A stretch of 64,000 bases of DNA from JAGPUQ01 sp036677085 (lineage in GTDB: Bacteria > Pseudomonadota > Gammaproteobacteria > Pseudomonadales > Porticoccaceae). Numbering within the stretch: the first letter of the stretch is position 1; each line of letters starts with the position of its first letter. The position numbers were made by a program, and so were the translations under genes. Location: NCBI GenBank assembly GCA_036677085.1, contig JAKFFI010000014.1:1-64000 (forward strand), read 5' to 3'. Under the pieces are notes generated by a model. It was not told the DNA's origin. It made no database searches and saw only the letters and a list, made by a program, of their open reading frames with translations. Below, one piece after another: positions 16,396-25,717 of the stretch.

Positions 16396-16770
16396 CTAGT
16401 GAATCGTTCCCGGTACGGCCAGCACAAATAGCGGGATGGCGGCGTCGAATTCGGCGCCTGAGCTGTCCCGCATCCGATAGCTGCCGGTCATGGTGCCGTG
16501 CGTGGTGCCGAGCACGACGCCGCTGGTGTAGCGGTAGGACTGTCCGGGTTCTATCCGGGGCTGTTCGCCCACCACCCCGACACCTCGTACTTCCTGGGTC
16601 TTGTCGTGAGCGTCGACGATCACCCAGTGCCGGGAGATCAGTTGCGCCGGGGTGGCGCCGAGATTGGCAATGGTGATTTCGTAGGCAAAGGCAAATTGTT
16701 GCAGGGCTGGCTGCGATTGCTCCCGCAAGTATTGGGTCCTAACGGCAATGTGGATATCGCTGGGGTTCAT
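16396..16770 (-). CDS. apaG: ApaG domain protein
   Basis: The start at MNPSDIHIAVRTQYLREQSQ gives 124 residues, the usual ApaG length; a longer frame upstream only shadows rsmA. The motif RHWVIVDAHDKTQEVRGVGV and GEQPRIEPGQSYRYTSG are diagnostic of this fibronectin-like fold. Its function in bacteria is unsettled (the gene is linked to Co2+ resistance in Salmonella). It overlaps the rsmA stop by four bases (ATGA). Confidence 0.95.
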   Translation of the reverse strand: MNPSDIHIAVRTQYLREQSQPALQQFAFAYEITIANLGATPAQLISRHWVIVDAHDKTQEVRGVGVVGEQPRIEPGQSYRYTSGVVLGTTHGTMTGSYRMRDSSGAEFDAAIPLFVLAVPGTIH

Positions 16771-17561
16771 GGCAATGCGCCTATGCGGTTGCTCAGCGCC
16801 ACAAAGTCTGCCACCGCAAGGGTCTCGGGGCGGGCGGAGAGTGGTGCGCCAAGATTTTCCATGTGCTGCGGTCCTACCAGAGCTTTGAGACAGTTGCGCA
16901 GGGTCTTGCGCCGTTGCTGAAAACACAGATTGACAAGATTTTCCAACAGCGCGGGATCCTTTGCCACAGGGTCGATGTGCGCGCGGGGAGTCAGGCGCAC
17001 GACGGCGGAGTCCACCTTGGGCGGAGGCGCAAATGCCGAAGGCGGCACGTCGAACAGCGGCTCTACCGCGCAGTAATACTGCACCATGACGCTGAGGCGG
17101 CCGTAGGCCTTGGTACCGGGCGCGGCCGCGAGACGCTCCACTACCTCTTTTTGCAGCATGAAGTGCATGTCGTGGATGAGCTCGCGCTGTGCGAGCAGGT
17201 GGAACAGCAGCGGTGTCGAAATGTTGTAAGGCAGGTTGCCGACCACGCGCAGCGGTTGACCAGCGTGTACAAAAGCGCGGTAATCGGTGCGCAGCGCGTC
17301 TCCCGTCACCAGATGAAAATTTGCGGCATCGCGGTAGCGACGCTCCAGCAGCGCGGCGAGGTCGCGATCAATTTCGATCGCCCAGAGTTCGCAGCCGGTG
17401 TGCAGCAGGGCGTCGGTGAGCACCCCGCGCCCGGGGCCGATTTCGATCAGTCGCGCCTCCGGTTGGGGCGCGACCGCCGTCACGATGTGGTCGACGACAT
17501 TTGGATCACAGAGAAAATGTTGCCCGAACCGCTTGCGCGGGCGGCGGGGATACTCACTCAC
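16767..17561 (-). CDS. rsmA: 16S rRNA dimethyladenosine transferase
   Basis: The 264-residue protein begins RPRKRFGQHFLCDPNVVDHI after a short lead and has the SAM motif LIEIGPGRGVLT and the catalytic NLPYNIS loop. It dimethylates two adjacent adenosines in the 3' hairpin of 16S rRNA (A1518 and A1519 in E. coli), a late quality check in 30S assembly. It overlaps both apaG and pdxA by four bases. Confidence 0.97.
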   Translation of the reverse strand: MSEYPRRPRKRFGQHFLCDPNVVDHIVTAVAPQPEARLIEIGPGRGVLTDALLHTGCELWAIEIDRDLAALLERRYRDAANFHLVTGDALRTDYRAFVHAGQPLRVVGNLPYNISTPLLFHLLAQRELIHDMHFMLQKEVVERLAAAPGTKAYGRLSVMVQYYCAVEPLFDVPPSAFAPPPKVDSAVVRLTPRAHIDPVAKDPALLENLVNLCFQQRRKTLRNCLKALVGPQHMENLGAPLSARPETLAVADFVALSNRIGALP

Positions 17562-18538
17562 CCGCAGGTCCGCAGCGCAAGATCCGCCGCATACTCAATG
17601 GCCGTCCGCAGGCTGCCGCTATCGGCGGTCCCCGTGCCGACCAGTTCCAGTGCCGTGCCGTGATCGACCGAAGTCCGGATCATGGGCAGCCCCAGGGTTA
17701 TGTTGGCGGCGCGTCCGAACCCCATGTGCTTCAAAACGGGCAACCCCTGATCGTGATACATCGCAAGCACTGCATCGGCTCCGGCGAGATGGGTTGGCGT
17801 GAACAGCGTATCCGCCGGCAGTGGCCCGACCAGATCCATGCTGCGTTTCCGCAGTTGCTCCAGTACCGGCGCGAGCACGTCGATTTCCTCGCGCCCCAGA
17901 TGACCGCCTTCGCCCGCATGGGGATTGAGTCCACACACCAGAATACGCGGTCGGGGAATGGCGAACTGACGCACAAGCCCCTCGTGCAGCACTTCGATGA
18001 CGCGGGTGAGCGCTTCGCGGGTGATGGCGGCGGGCACCTCGGCGAGGGGCAGATGCGTGGTGACCAACGCTACCCGCAGGCCCTTCGTGGCCAGCATCAT
18101 GACTACCTGCGGCGCGCCCGTCAGCTCCGCGAGCAGTTCGGTGTGTCCCGAAAACGGGATACCGGCATCGTTGATGACAGCCTTGTGGAGCGGCCCCGTC
18201 ACCAGCGCCGCGCAGCGTCCGGCAAGACAATCCCGGGTAGCGGTGCGCACTGTGTCCAGCACCCAGGCGGCGGTGTCGCGGCTCGGCCGGCCGGGCAGTA
18301 CGGGCGCTGGCGCCGGAAGCGGCGCTATCGCGAGCTCACCGGGAGCAAGGGGTTGGGGTGATGCCGCGGGTGTCCGCAGCCGTACCGGCAGGCGCAGCAG
18401 AGCCGCGCGCTGGATGAGCACCTCGGGATCGGTATAGGCCACCAACTCGTGGCGGTGGCCGTCTTGAATCAACTGCAGCAACAGGTCCGGGCCGATGCCT
18501 GCCGGCTCGCCCGGAGTCACCGCAATGCGCAGCGTCAT
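17558..18538 (-). CDS. pdxA: 4-hydroxythreonine-4-phosphate dehydrogenase
   Basis: The 326-residue protein begins MTLRIAVTPGEPAGIGPDLL and carries the family metal and substrate motifs SGHTELLAEL, LNPHAGEGGHLG and MYHDQGLPVLK. PdxA oxidises 4-phosphohydroxythreonine in the DXP-dependent route to vitamin B6. Length matches E. coli PdxA (329). It overlaps rsmA and surA by four bases each. Confidence 0.97.
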   Translation of the reverse strand: MTLRIAVTPGEPAGIGPDLLLQLIQDGHRHELVAYTDPEVLIQRAALLRLPVRLRTPAASPQPLAPGELAIAPLPAPAPVLPGRPSRDTAAWVLDTVRTATRDCLAGRCAALVTGPLHKAVINDAGIPFSGHTELLAELTGAPQVVMMLATKGLRVALVTTHLPLAEVPAAITREALTRVIEVLHEGLVRQFAIPRPRILVCGLNPHAGEGGHLGREEIDVLAPVLEQLRKRSMDLVGPLPADTLFTPTHLAGADAVLAMYHDQGLPVLKHMGFGRAANITLGLPMIRTSVDHGTALELVGTGTADSGSLRTAIEYAADLALRTCG

Positions 18539-19866
18539 AGCTTGATTTCGACGAAGGCTTCGTCGCGTATCTCCCGCAGCCAGATCGGCAATTCTTCTTC
18601 GAACTTGCGTTGCCGCAGGAACGCTGCCGCCTGATTGTGGCGAATTTCCGTGGAGAAATCCTGATCCCGGCGCCCGGTTATCTGCAGGATGTGCCAGCCA
18701 AACTGGGTTTTGAACGGTTCAGAAACCGCGTTGGGTTCCGTGGCGTTCATTACGGCTTCAAATTCCGGGACGAACTGCCCCGGCACAGCCCAGCCAAGGT
18801 CGCCGCCCTTGAGCGCGTTACTGGGGTCTTCCGAAAACTCGCGTGCCAGCTTGCTGAAATCCTCGCCGGCGATAATGCGTTTGCGCAATGTTTGCGCCAA
18901 TTCAAGCGCCTGATCTTCAGTCCGGATTTCACTGGGCTTGATCAAGATGTGACTGACCCGGCTCTGGCGCACCACGCGATCAGCGTCGCCGCGCCGCCCG
19001 TACAGCTTGAGCAGGTGGAATCCGGCGTCGGTACGCACAGGTGCGGTGATCTGACCCGGCTCCAGATTGCGCAGGGCGACCATGAACGCGCCCGGCAACT
19101 GGCTCGCCGTGCGCCAGCCGAGATCGCCACCTTCCAGGGCGTTCTGCCCGGACGAGTGGGCTATAGCCAGTTGGCGAAAATCCTCTCCCTGCAGCGCTTT
19201 CTCTCGCAACGTCTCAGCTTTTCCCCGGACTGCCGTCACTTCGGCGTCGTTCGCCGCCGGGGCGAGCGGGAGCAGGATATGGCCCACATGGATTTCTTCG
19301 GCGGATACCAGCTGCGCGGCGGCCTCGGAAGCTAGAAAGGCCTCGATCTCGGGGTTGGAGACGCTGATACGCCGGTTCACGACCGACTGCTGGACCCGGG
19401 AAATGATCATTTCCTGTGAGATCTTCTCGCGCAGCGCGCTGGGAGATAGGCCATCGGACTGGGCTTGCGCGTACAGTTCTTCCAGTGTAAGTCCCGAGCG
19501 AGCGGCAATGCGCGTCAAGGCCTGGTTGCGTTCACCATCACTTATCGTGACGCCTGCGCGCGCGCCCATGGCCAGCTGCAGCTTGTCGAGGATGAGGCGG
19601 TCCATCACCTGGTTCACCAGTACGTCGCGGGGCGGCACCTGATTCTGCGTATGCATCAATTGCCGTTGCACCATCTCGACTTCGCCGCGCAGTTCGCTGA
19701 GCAAAACCACGTCGTCGTTGACAATCGCGGCGACGCCGTCGAGAAGCACGGGTTCTGCGTGGCTCGCGGGAGTCGATGCGAGTGCCAGTGTGCCGCACAC
19801 GCACAGCAGTGCGCGCCTTGCTGCGGCGAGCAGTAGCGATCTAGCGGTTGTCTGGTTCATAGCCAT
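18535..19866 (-). CDS. surA: Periplasmic chaperone and peptidyl-prolyl isomerase SurA
   Basis: The 443-residue precursor has a signal peptide ending near ASHA (about residue 37), a SurA N-domain (about 39-165), two parvulin domains (about 190-290, VGHILLPL, and 301-400, VSHILIKP) and a C-terminal helix. SurA escorts outer-membrane proteins, including LptD, to the BAM complex. A second ATG at 19860 is a possible start. It overlaps the lptD end by about 26 bases, so the two are translated together. Confidence 0.96.
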   Translation of the reverse strand: MAMNQTTARSLLLAAARRALLCVCGTLALASTPASHAEPVLLDGVAAIVNDDVVLLSELRGEVEMVQRQLMHTQNQVPPRDVLVNQVMDRLILDKLQLAMGARAGVTISDGERNQALTRIAARSGLTLEELYAQAQSDGLSPSALREKISQEMIISRVQQSVVNRRISVSNPEIEAFLASEAAAQLVSAEEIHVGHILLPLAPAANDAEVTAVRGKAETLREKALQGEDFRQLAIAHSSGQNALEGGDLGWRTASQLPGAFMVALRNLEPGQITAPVRTDAGFHLLKLYGRRGDADRVVRQSRVSHILIKPSEIRTEDQALELAQTLRKRIIAGEDFSKLAREFSEDPSNALKGGDLGWAVPGQFVPEFEAVMNATEPNAVSEPFKTQFGWHILQITGRRDQDFSTEIRHNQAAAFLRQRKFEEELPIWLREIRDEAFVEIKL

Positions 19867-22492
19867 AAATACTGTCTGTCAGAATGTTATCGACCTGTTT
19901 GCCGGTGCCCGCCAAACCTGTCAGTTGGATCTGCAGAAAAATACCTTCGTTGTAACTCAGGTCATCCGGCAACAGCACGGTGTCGTCGCGATTGAGCCAG
20001 CGGCGCGCGACCAGCGCCAGTTTCCAGCAGCAACTGCCGTATTCGAGACCGCCCAGAACTTCCAGTTCCCGGCTATAGGTGAAATCATGGCTCCATCGTC
20101 CGATCAGTGCCCATTGAGGGGAAACCGGGTAATAGGTGGAAATGTCACTCTGATTGATATCGGTCTGGACGATGGTGTTGTCTATCAGCTGAGGCACTTT
20201 TCGAGTAAAGCGGTACGCGAGGTTGACCAGCGTCCCGTTGCCGCGGTAGCGCAGGCTCGCATTACCCTTGTCGACCTCGCTAGCCTGGTCGTCGTAAGCG
20301 ATATCGCTCTGGAACCGCCAGTGGTCGCTGAGGCGCGCAAAAAACTCTGCTGCATAGGGTGAATCATTGCTCAGTAGTTGTCTGGCGACATCGCGCTGAG
20401 TAACGTCGGTGAGCGTTTGCAGGTTATCGAGATTGTTGAGGAAAGACTTGGTGAAGGTTGGGTTCAGGGAAACGTAGCGATCCCGCAGGTACTGAATGCG
20501 CCCGATGCTGCCACGGAGCAGTTCGATACCCCGCTCATCGATGAGGCGGGTGGTTAGACCAAGAGTCGCCTGATTGGCATCGCCGATCCGATCACCACCC
20601 GAAAATCGGTCGTCGCGAAATAGCTGTTGGTAGCTGAACGTCAGATCGCTGGTGTCGAAGTCAGGATTTTCGGTCTGATCCTCGAACTTCGCGTTGAGAT
20701 AGTAGATCCGCGGCTCCAGCGTTTGGGTGAAGCCTTTGAAGAAATTGGTGCTGCGCTCGAAGTACAGCCCGGTGTCGAGGTCGGCGACTGGCACGGTGGT
20801 ACTTGGGTTGTCATCGGCCCCGGGCAGCGTCGGGCGATCGAGCGTGTAGTTGATGTGCTTTAGCTTTGCCGCGGGACGGAAGTAACCCCAGGCCCAACGC
20901 TCATCCCAAGCCACGCCGTAGTTGGTGCGCAGACGCTCGCCGGTAACCACCTGAGTGTCCTTGTTGTCGAAGGCAATGTATTCGTTGTTGAGGTTGAGCA
21001 TCAGATTGTTGCCGAAGCGGTAGGCGCCATCCAGATTCACGCGCGGCAGCTGTTCGTACTGGCTTGCCAGGTTACTGGCGATGGTCTGGTACTTGATGCT
21101 GGCGACATTCAGCGCCCAGTTGGGAAACTGGTAGCCGGCGGCGATCTCCTGCAGCAGGTGCGGCTGGCTGTTCACGTCGAGCGTCGAGTTGCCCAAATCC
21201 CGGAAATAATCGATGTCGCTGACCTTGGTGTAGTCGACCAGAGTATGCCAGGCGTGGCCGGCGCCGCCGGAGTTGGTCGCGTTGACCAGCCAACGATCAT
21301 TGCCCTTGAGCGAATTTTTGCCCGTGGATGGATCCGTATGCCGTGAGCTGCCCGCGTCGTTGCTGCTGTCATTGGGCAAAAACGCGCCGCCTATTGTCGT
21401 GTTGTCGAACAGCGAAAGATGGCGGAACTCGGCTTCGAGCATTTCGCCGCGCTGTTGCACATAACGCGGCGTGATGGTGGCGTCGTAGTTTGGCGCCAGG
21501 TTCAGATAGATGGGCTGTGCGTAATCGACGCCATTGCGGTCCGTGACCGCCAGTTGCGGAAACAGTAGCCCTGTCGCGCGACGGTCATCAATGGGAAACC
21601 GTATCCAGGGCACATACAACAAGGGGACATTCTTGACTTCCACGCGCGCGTTGCGGGCGGTGGCGAAATGGCGGTCGGCGTCGATGCGTATGGAGCCGGT
21701 CCGCAATAACCAGCTGTTGCTGGCGGGTTCGCAGGTGGTGTAGGTCGCATCGTCGATGTAGATCACGCCCTCTTCATCGCGATTGAAATGGCTCGCGGTG
21801 CCGCGTGAATTATTTGCGTGCAAGGCAAAGGTTGCGTTGTCGACCGCGAGAACCTGAGTCTTGGTATCTATCTGCGCTCGATCTCCGAGCAGCAACAGGC
21901 CAGCGTCGCGAAACTGGACGTGGTTTTCGAACACCGCCTGGTTGGTACCGCGATCAATCGTCACCCGGTCGCTGCGCACCTGGCGCGAACCTTGGGTAAT
22001 CTGCACGTTGCCGTTCAGTATGGCGGTTTCGCCTTGTGCATCGGTGGTATCGGCGGTGGCGCGCAGCGGTGCGTCTGCGGGTGATAGTGCCGCATCCGGA
22101 CTTGAATTGTTGGGCTCGATGTAAGTGCCGCAGCATCCCGGCCGCACGGTTTTCAGCTGTTCGGGACTCAGGCTTTCGAGTGGAACCCAGTCGAGGTTGT
22201 CGGCTGCCGTCAGGGCGTTCGCTGCGGCGGGCGCGGGCCGTGCCGTGGCGGCCTCCGTGCGCCGGATCGGACGTTCGTGGACGGGTCCGGGTACAGCGCG
22301 CGGCGCGCACGCCCAGCCTCCGGTCGGGCCAGCGCTGCAGGACCATTGGCTATGGTTCGTGTTCGCGGGTGTTGCGGCCCATGCGCCAGCCGGCGCCAGT
22401 GTCAACGCCGCCGCCAAGCCGCAGAGGGCATGGCGTACCGGTCGTAAGCGAAGCAGGCGCACCCAAGCGCCGGGGGTCGGAGAAACAGCCAC
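19841..22492 (-). CDS. lptD: LPS-assembly outer-membrane protein LptD
   Basis: The 883-residue precursor starts with GTG, has a signal peptide ending near GAWA (residue 39), an OstA/LptA-type jellyroll (about 155-260, with GNVQITQGSRQVRSDRVTID) and a long beta-barrel. Cysteines include C52, C62, the pair C120-C121, C254 and the pair C821-C822; E. coli LptD depends on disulfides involving an adjacent C-terminal pair. With LptE (29714-30277) it inserts LPS into the outer leaflet. It is larger than E. coli LptD (784). It is divergent from amgK. Confidence 0.96.
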   Translation of the reverse strand: MAVSPTPGAWVRLLRLRPVRHALCGLAAALTLAPAGAWAATPANTNHSQWSCSAGPTGGWACAPRAVPGPVHERPIRRTEAATARPAPAAANALTAADNLDWVPLESLSPEQLKTVRPGCCGTYIEPNNSSPDAALSPADAPLRATADTTDAQGETAILNGNVQITQGSRQVRSDRVTIDRGTNQAVFENHVQFRDAGLLLLGDRAQIDTKTQVLAVDNATFALHANNSRGTASHFNRDEEGVIYIDDATYTTCEPASNSWLLRTGSIRIDADRHFATARNARVEVKNVPLLYVPWIRFPIDDRRATGLLFPQLAVTDRNGVDYAQPIYLNLAPNYDATITPRYVQQRGEMLEAEFRHLSLFDNTTIGGAFLPNDSSNDAGSSRHTDPSTGKNSLKGNDRWLVNATNSGGAGHAWHTLVDYTKVSDIDYFRDLGNSTLDVNSQPHLLQEIAAGYQFPNWALNVASIKYQTIASNLASQYEQLPRVNLDGAYRFGNNLMLNLNNEYIAFDNKDTQVVTGERLRTNYGVAWDERWAWGYFRPAAKLKHINYTLDRPTLPGADDNPSTTVPVADLDTGLYFERSTNFFKGFTQTLEPRIYYLNAKFEDQTENPDFDTSDLTFSYQQLFRDDRFSGGDRIGDANQATLGLTTRLIDERGIELLRGSIGRIQYLRDRYVSLNPTFTKSFLNNLDNLQTLTDVTQRDVARQLLSNDSPYAAEFFARLSDHWRFQSDIAYDDQASEVDKGNASLRYRGNGTLVNLAYRFTRKVPQLIDNTIVQTDINQSDISTYYPVSPQWALIGRWSHDFTYSRELEVLGGLEYGSCCWKLALVARRWLNRDDTVLLPDDLSYNEGIFLQIQLTGLAGTGKQVDNILTDSIYGYEPDNR

Positions 22493-22519
22493 TCGGATTG
22501 CTCTTGGTTTGCCGCGGGC

Positions 22520-22525
22520 ATTGTA
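22520..22525 (-). promoter_or_regulatory. Candidate -10 box for lptD-surA-pdxA-rsmA-apaGH
   Basis: On the minus strand these bases read TACAAT, 27 bases before the GTG of lptD. The -35 region is poor. The site lies in the short divergent spacer between lptD and amgK, so a promoter must exist here or overlap the coding ends. Confidence 0.35.
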
Positions 22526-22566
22526 CCCGAACTGCCCCGGGTTTTAGGCGCATCCAATGTCTGGGG

Positions 22567-22572
22567 TAGAAT
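22567..22572 (+). promoter_or_regulatory. Candidate -10 box for amgK-murU
   Basis: TAGAAT lies 26 bases before the GTG preferred as the amgK start, and downstream of the alternative ATG at 22557, which would then be untranscribed. The -35 is weak (TTAGGC at 17 bases). This supports the shorter amgK protein. Confidence 0.35.
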
Positions 22573-22598
22573 GGGTTTCGGATTTTCGGGGCTGGCCT

Positions 22599-23642
22599 GT
22601 GGCGCATCACCAGCAGTTGGCGGGTTGGCTTGGCGACTGCCTGCCTGGCGGGGTAGTGGCGGATCTGCCGCTGGAATTGGCGCCGCTACGGGGTGATGCC
22701 GGATTTCGTCAGTACTACCGCGCCGTGTCACGACCGTCGCTGATCGCTACTTTTGCCCCTCCCGCGACGGAAAACACCCTGGCATTTGTCACCAAGGGAC
22801 TGGCTCTGGCGCGTTCCGGAGCCCATGTGCCCCGTGTGTATGCGGTCGATTATCGCCGTGGTTTCGTGGCGCAGGAGGATCTGGGCGAAGCCTTGATGCT
22901 GGCGGGGCTCGCCGCCGCCAACCGCGATCTTCGCTACGGCGCTGCACTCGACGCGCTGGCAAGGATCCAGACAACGGCGTGCGATCCGGCGGTGTTCCCG
23001 GCGTACAGCGCCGCGCTGCTGCGGGACGAGATGGCACTGTTTCCGCGCTGGCTCATTCAGGCCTTGCTGGAAATCGAGCTGACTCCCGAGGAACAAGCAC
23101 TGCTCGCCGACCTGTTCGACCTGTTGACCGAGAGCGCGAGCGCCCAGCCCCGGGTGGTCGTGCATCGCGATTACCACAGCCGTAACCTGTTGTTGCTGGA
23201 TGATGGCGATGTGGGCATCGTGGATTTTCAGGATGCAGTGGTCGGCCCCATTAGTTACGATCTGGTGTCGCTACTGCGTGACTGTTATCACCGGTTGCCG
23301 GAAGTCGATCTGGTCCGTTATCGCGACCGATACCTGGCGGCGGCGCAACGGGCCGGATTGCTGCGAGTCGAAACAGACCAGTTCGCGCGCTGGTTCGATT
23401 TCATGGGATTGCAACGCCATATCAAGGTGCTGGGCATCTTCTGCCGGCTATGGCTGCGCGACGGCAAGTCCGGCTACCTGAAGGATCTCCCGCTGGTGAT
23501 CCGTTATGTGCTGGAGGTGGCTGCGCGCCACTCCGAAACCCGCCCGTTCGCAGCCTGGTTTGAAGCCCGCCTGGTGCCGTCGCTGGCCGCTCAGTCCTGG
23601 TATTCGCCTTGGGATCGTGCGGGAGAAACATGCGCGCCATGA
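22599..23642 (+). CDS. amgK: N-acetylmuramate/N-acetylglucosamine anomeric kinase
   Basis: From the GTG at 22599 (GGGG seven bases upstream) the protein has 347 residues; an ATG at 22557 would add 14. The aminoglycoside-phosphotransferase fold shows HRDYHSRN (D191, N196) and VDFQDA (D209). AmgK phosphorylates the anomeric carbon of MurNAc released by wall turnover. It is followed by murU with a 13-base overlap; together they form the peptidoglycan recycling route that bypasses de novo UDP-MurNAc synthesis in pseudomonads and gives intrinsic fosfomycin tolerance there. Confidence 0.88.
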   Translation: MAHHQQLAGWLGDCLPGGVVADLPLELAPLRGDAGFRQYYRAVSRPSLIATFAPPATENTLAFVTKGLALARSGAHVPRVYAVDYRRGFVAQEDLGEALMLAGLAAANRDLRYGAALDALARIQTTACDPAVFPAYSAALLRDEMALFPRWLIQALLEIELTPEEQALLADLFDLLTESASAQPRVVVHRDYHSRNLLLLDDGDVGIVDFQDAVVGPISYDLVSLLRDCYHRLPEVDLVRYRDRYLAAAQRAGLLRVETDQFARWFDFMGLQRHIKVLGIFCRLWLRDGKSGYLKDLPLVIRYVLEVAARHSETRPFAAWFEARLVPSLAAQSWYSPWDRAGETCAP

Positions 23643-24349
23643 TTCTCGCGGCGGGCCTTGGCAAGCGCCTGCGGCCCTTGACCGAGCGGCTGCCCAAGGC
23701 GTTGGTGCCGGTGGCCGGCAAGCCCCTGATCGAATACCACATTGACAAGCTCGCGGCGGTCGGCATTGACGAACTGGTGATCAACACAGCTTGGCTGGGC
23801 GAGCTGATTGAGCGTCGACTGGGCGATGGTGGACCGTTCGGTGTGTGCATCCGGTGGTCGCGGGAAGGTGAGCCGCTGGAGACCGGCGGTGGCATTCGCC
23901 GCGCCCTGCCGCTGCTGGGTCCGGCTCCCTTTGTTGCGGTGAGCGCTGACATCTGGAGCGATTACTGTTACTCCCATCTGCCGCGCGCACTGCCGACAGC
24001 GAGGCTCGCGCACCTGGTTCTGGTGCCCAACCCGCCCCACAACCCCGACGGTGATTACGGTCTAGATACCGGCGGGATGGTGCGACCGCGCGATTCCGCG
24101 GGGGTGAGCTTCACGTTCAGTGGTCTCGGTGTGCTCGCGCCGGAACTGGTGGCCGATTTTCCGGATGGCGCGGTGTTTCCCCTGCGTGACGCACTGCGGC
24201 GCGCGATCGCCGCGGGCGCTGTCAGTGGCGAAGTGCATACGGGACTGTGGAGCGATGTGGGCACACCGGAGCGGCTCGCTGCGTTGGAGCAGCAGCTCGC
24301 GCGCGGTGATGCGTCGATGGCCCAAGGCCGGGGCGAGCGCCGGATTTGA
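23630..24349 (+). CDS. murU: N-acetylmuramate alpha-1-phosphate uridylyltransferase
   Basis: The ATG giving MRAMILAAGLGKRLRPLTER has GGAG five bases upstream; 239 residues. The nucleotidyltransferase signature LAAGLGKRLRPLT, PKALVPVAGKPLIEYH and the SADIW metal motif are present. MurU converts MurNAc-1-phosphate and UTP to UDP-MurNAc. It overlaps amgK by 13 bases and lacks the C-terminal beta-helix of bifunctional GlmU-like enzymes. A general sugar-phosphate nucleotidyltransferase is the fallback call. Confidence 0.88.
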   Translation: MRAMILAAGLGKRLRPLTERLPKALVPVAGKPLIEYHIDKLAAVGIDELVINTAWLGELIERRLGDGGPFGVCIRWSREGEPLETGGGIRRALPLLGPAPFVAVSADIWSDYCYSHLPRALPTARLAHLVLVPNPPHNPDGDYGLDTGGMVRPRDSAGVSFTFSGLGVLAPELVADFPDGAVFPLRDALRRAIAAGAVSGEVHTGLWSDVGTPERLAALEQQLARGDASMAQGRGERRI

Positions 24350-24352
24350 CGC

Positions 24353-24392
24353 TACAATCACGGTCCGAGGCGGGACGCTTTGGTCTGCCTCG
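24353..24392 (+). promoter_or_regulatory. Candidate -10 box and hairpin upstream of the aminotransferase
   Basis: TACAAT at 24353-24358 could be a -10 box with no good -35. CGAGGC at 24366-24371 pairs with GCCTCG at 24387-24392 and the stem continues inward with G-U pairs. The hairpin has no T run. It could end the amgK-murU transcript or lie in the leader of the next gene; the 129-base gap holds nothing else I recognise. Confidence 0.3.
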
Positions 24393-24478
24393 CCGGCCGC
24401 GAAGCGATTTTGTCGCCGCTGTTGCGGGCCGAGCTCAAGGGTCCGGTCATTCCTCCGACTTCCACCACAGAGACCATC

Positions 24479-25675
24479 ATGTTCACTGCCCTGGAATCCT
24501 ATCCGCCAGATCCCATTTTGCGTTTGCTGGCGGATTTTCGCGCTGACCCCAATCCCCACAAGGTCGACCTCGGCGTCGGCGTCTACAAGGATGAGACCGG
24601 CCATACGCCCATCATGGGCGCCGTCAAGGCGGCCGAGGCGCGGGTGTTCGCCAGCGAAGAGACCAAGTCCTACATCGGACCCGCCGGCGTTCCGGAGTTC
24701 AACGTTGCGATCAAAGACCTGATTTTCGGCCCGCAGCATCCGGTGCTCGCCGCGGGCCGGGTGGCGACCGTGCTGACACCGGGCGGCTGCGGGGCACTGC
24801 GCGTCGGCGCCGAGTTGCTCAAGCGCGCAGCCCCCGCAACCACGGTCTGGGTCAGCGATCCTACCTGGGCCAATCACATCCCGTTGCTGGGCAATGCCGG
24901 GCTGCGGATTCGCGAATACCCCTATTACGACCGCGAGCACAGTGTCCTGCGCTTCGATGCCATGCTGTCGGCGCTCGCGGAATCCGGATCCGGCGACGTG
25001 GTACTGCTGCACGGCTGCTGTCACAACCCCTGTGGCGCGGATCTGAGCCTGGAGCAGTGGCGCGCGGTGGCCGAGCTCGCCGAAAAACGCGGTTTCCTTC
25101 CCTTTGTGGATCTCGCGTACCAGGGCCTGGGCGACGGGCTGGATGTGGATGCCCAGGGTCTCCGGCTGCTCGCGGAACGTCTGCCCGAGATGCTGGTGGC
25201 AAGCTCCTGCTCCAAGAATTTTGGCCTCTACCGCGAGCGGGTCGGCAGTCTGTCGGTGCTGGGCCAGAATGCGCAGCGGGCCGAGATCACGGTCAGTCAC
25301 GTCAACAACATCGTGCGCGGCATCTACTCGATGCCGCCCTCCCACGGCGGCGCGATTGTCGCCGAGATCCTCAACGATCCGGAGCTTGCCCGGCAGTGGC
25401 GCGATGAGCTGGATGTGATGCGCGACCGCATCAATGGCCTGCGCAGGTTGCTGAACAACAAGCTGCGCGCGCGCGGCGTCGACCGGGATTTCTCTTTTGT
25501 CGAGCGCGAGCGCGGCATGTTTTCGTTTCTGGGTCTCAGCGCTGAACAGGTGACGCGTCTTATCGACGAATACAGTATCTACATGGTCAATTCCAGTCGC
25601 ATCAATGTCGCCGGCCTCAGCCAGGCGAATGCGGACTATGTTGTGGAGGCGCTGGCGACAGTGATGGCGAGCTGA
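24479..25675 (+). CDS. Aromatic amino acid / aspartate aminotransferase
   Basis: The ATG at 24479 gives 398 residues, MFTALESYPPDPILRLLADF onward, the exact start and length of the AspC/TyrB family. The PLP-binding lysine lies in SCSKNFGLYRERVG (K246), and DLGVGVYKDETGHTPIM and HNPCGADLS are the other family motifs. It exchanges amino groups between 2-oxoglutarate and aromatic amino acids or aspartate; aspC versus tyrB cannot be decided from sequence alone. It ends at a strong bidirectional terminator. Confidence 0.92.
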   Translation: MFTALESYPPDPILRLLADFRADPNPHKVDLGVGVYKDETGHTPIMGAVKAAEARVFASEETKSYIGPAGVPEFNVAIKDLIFGPQHPVLAAGRVATVLTPGGCGALRVGAELLKRAAPATTVWVSDPTWANHIPLLGNAGLRIREYPYYDREHSVLRFDAMLSALAESGSGDVVLLHGCCHNPCGADLSLEQWRAVAELAEKRGFLPFVDLAYQGLGDGLDVDAQGLRLLAERLPEMLVASSCSKNFGLYRERVGSLSVLGQNAQRAEITVSHVNNIVRGIYSMPPSHGGAIVAEILNDPELARQWRDELDVMRDRINGLRRLLNNKLRARGVDRDFSFVERERGMFSFLGLSAEQVTRLIDEYSIYMVNSSRINVAGLSQANADYVVEALATVMAS

Positions 25676-25717
25676 CGGCCGCAGTCGCCGCAAGCAATCG
25701 CTGGAATGGAAATCGCG

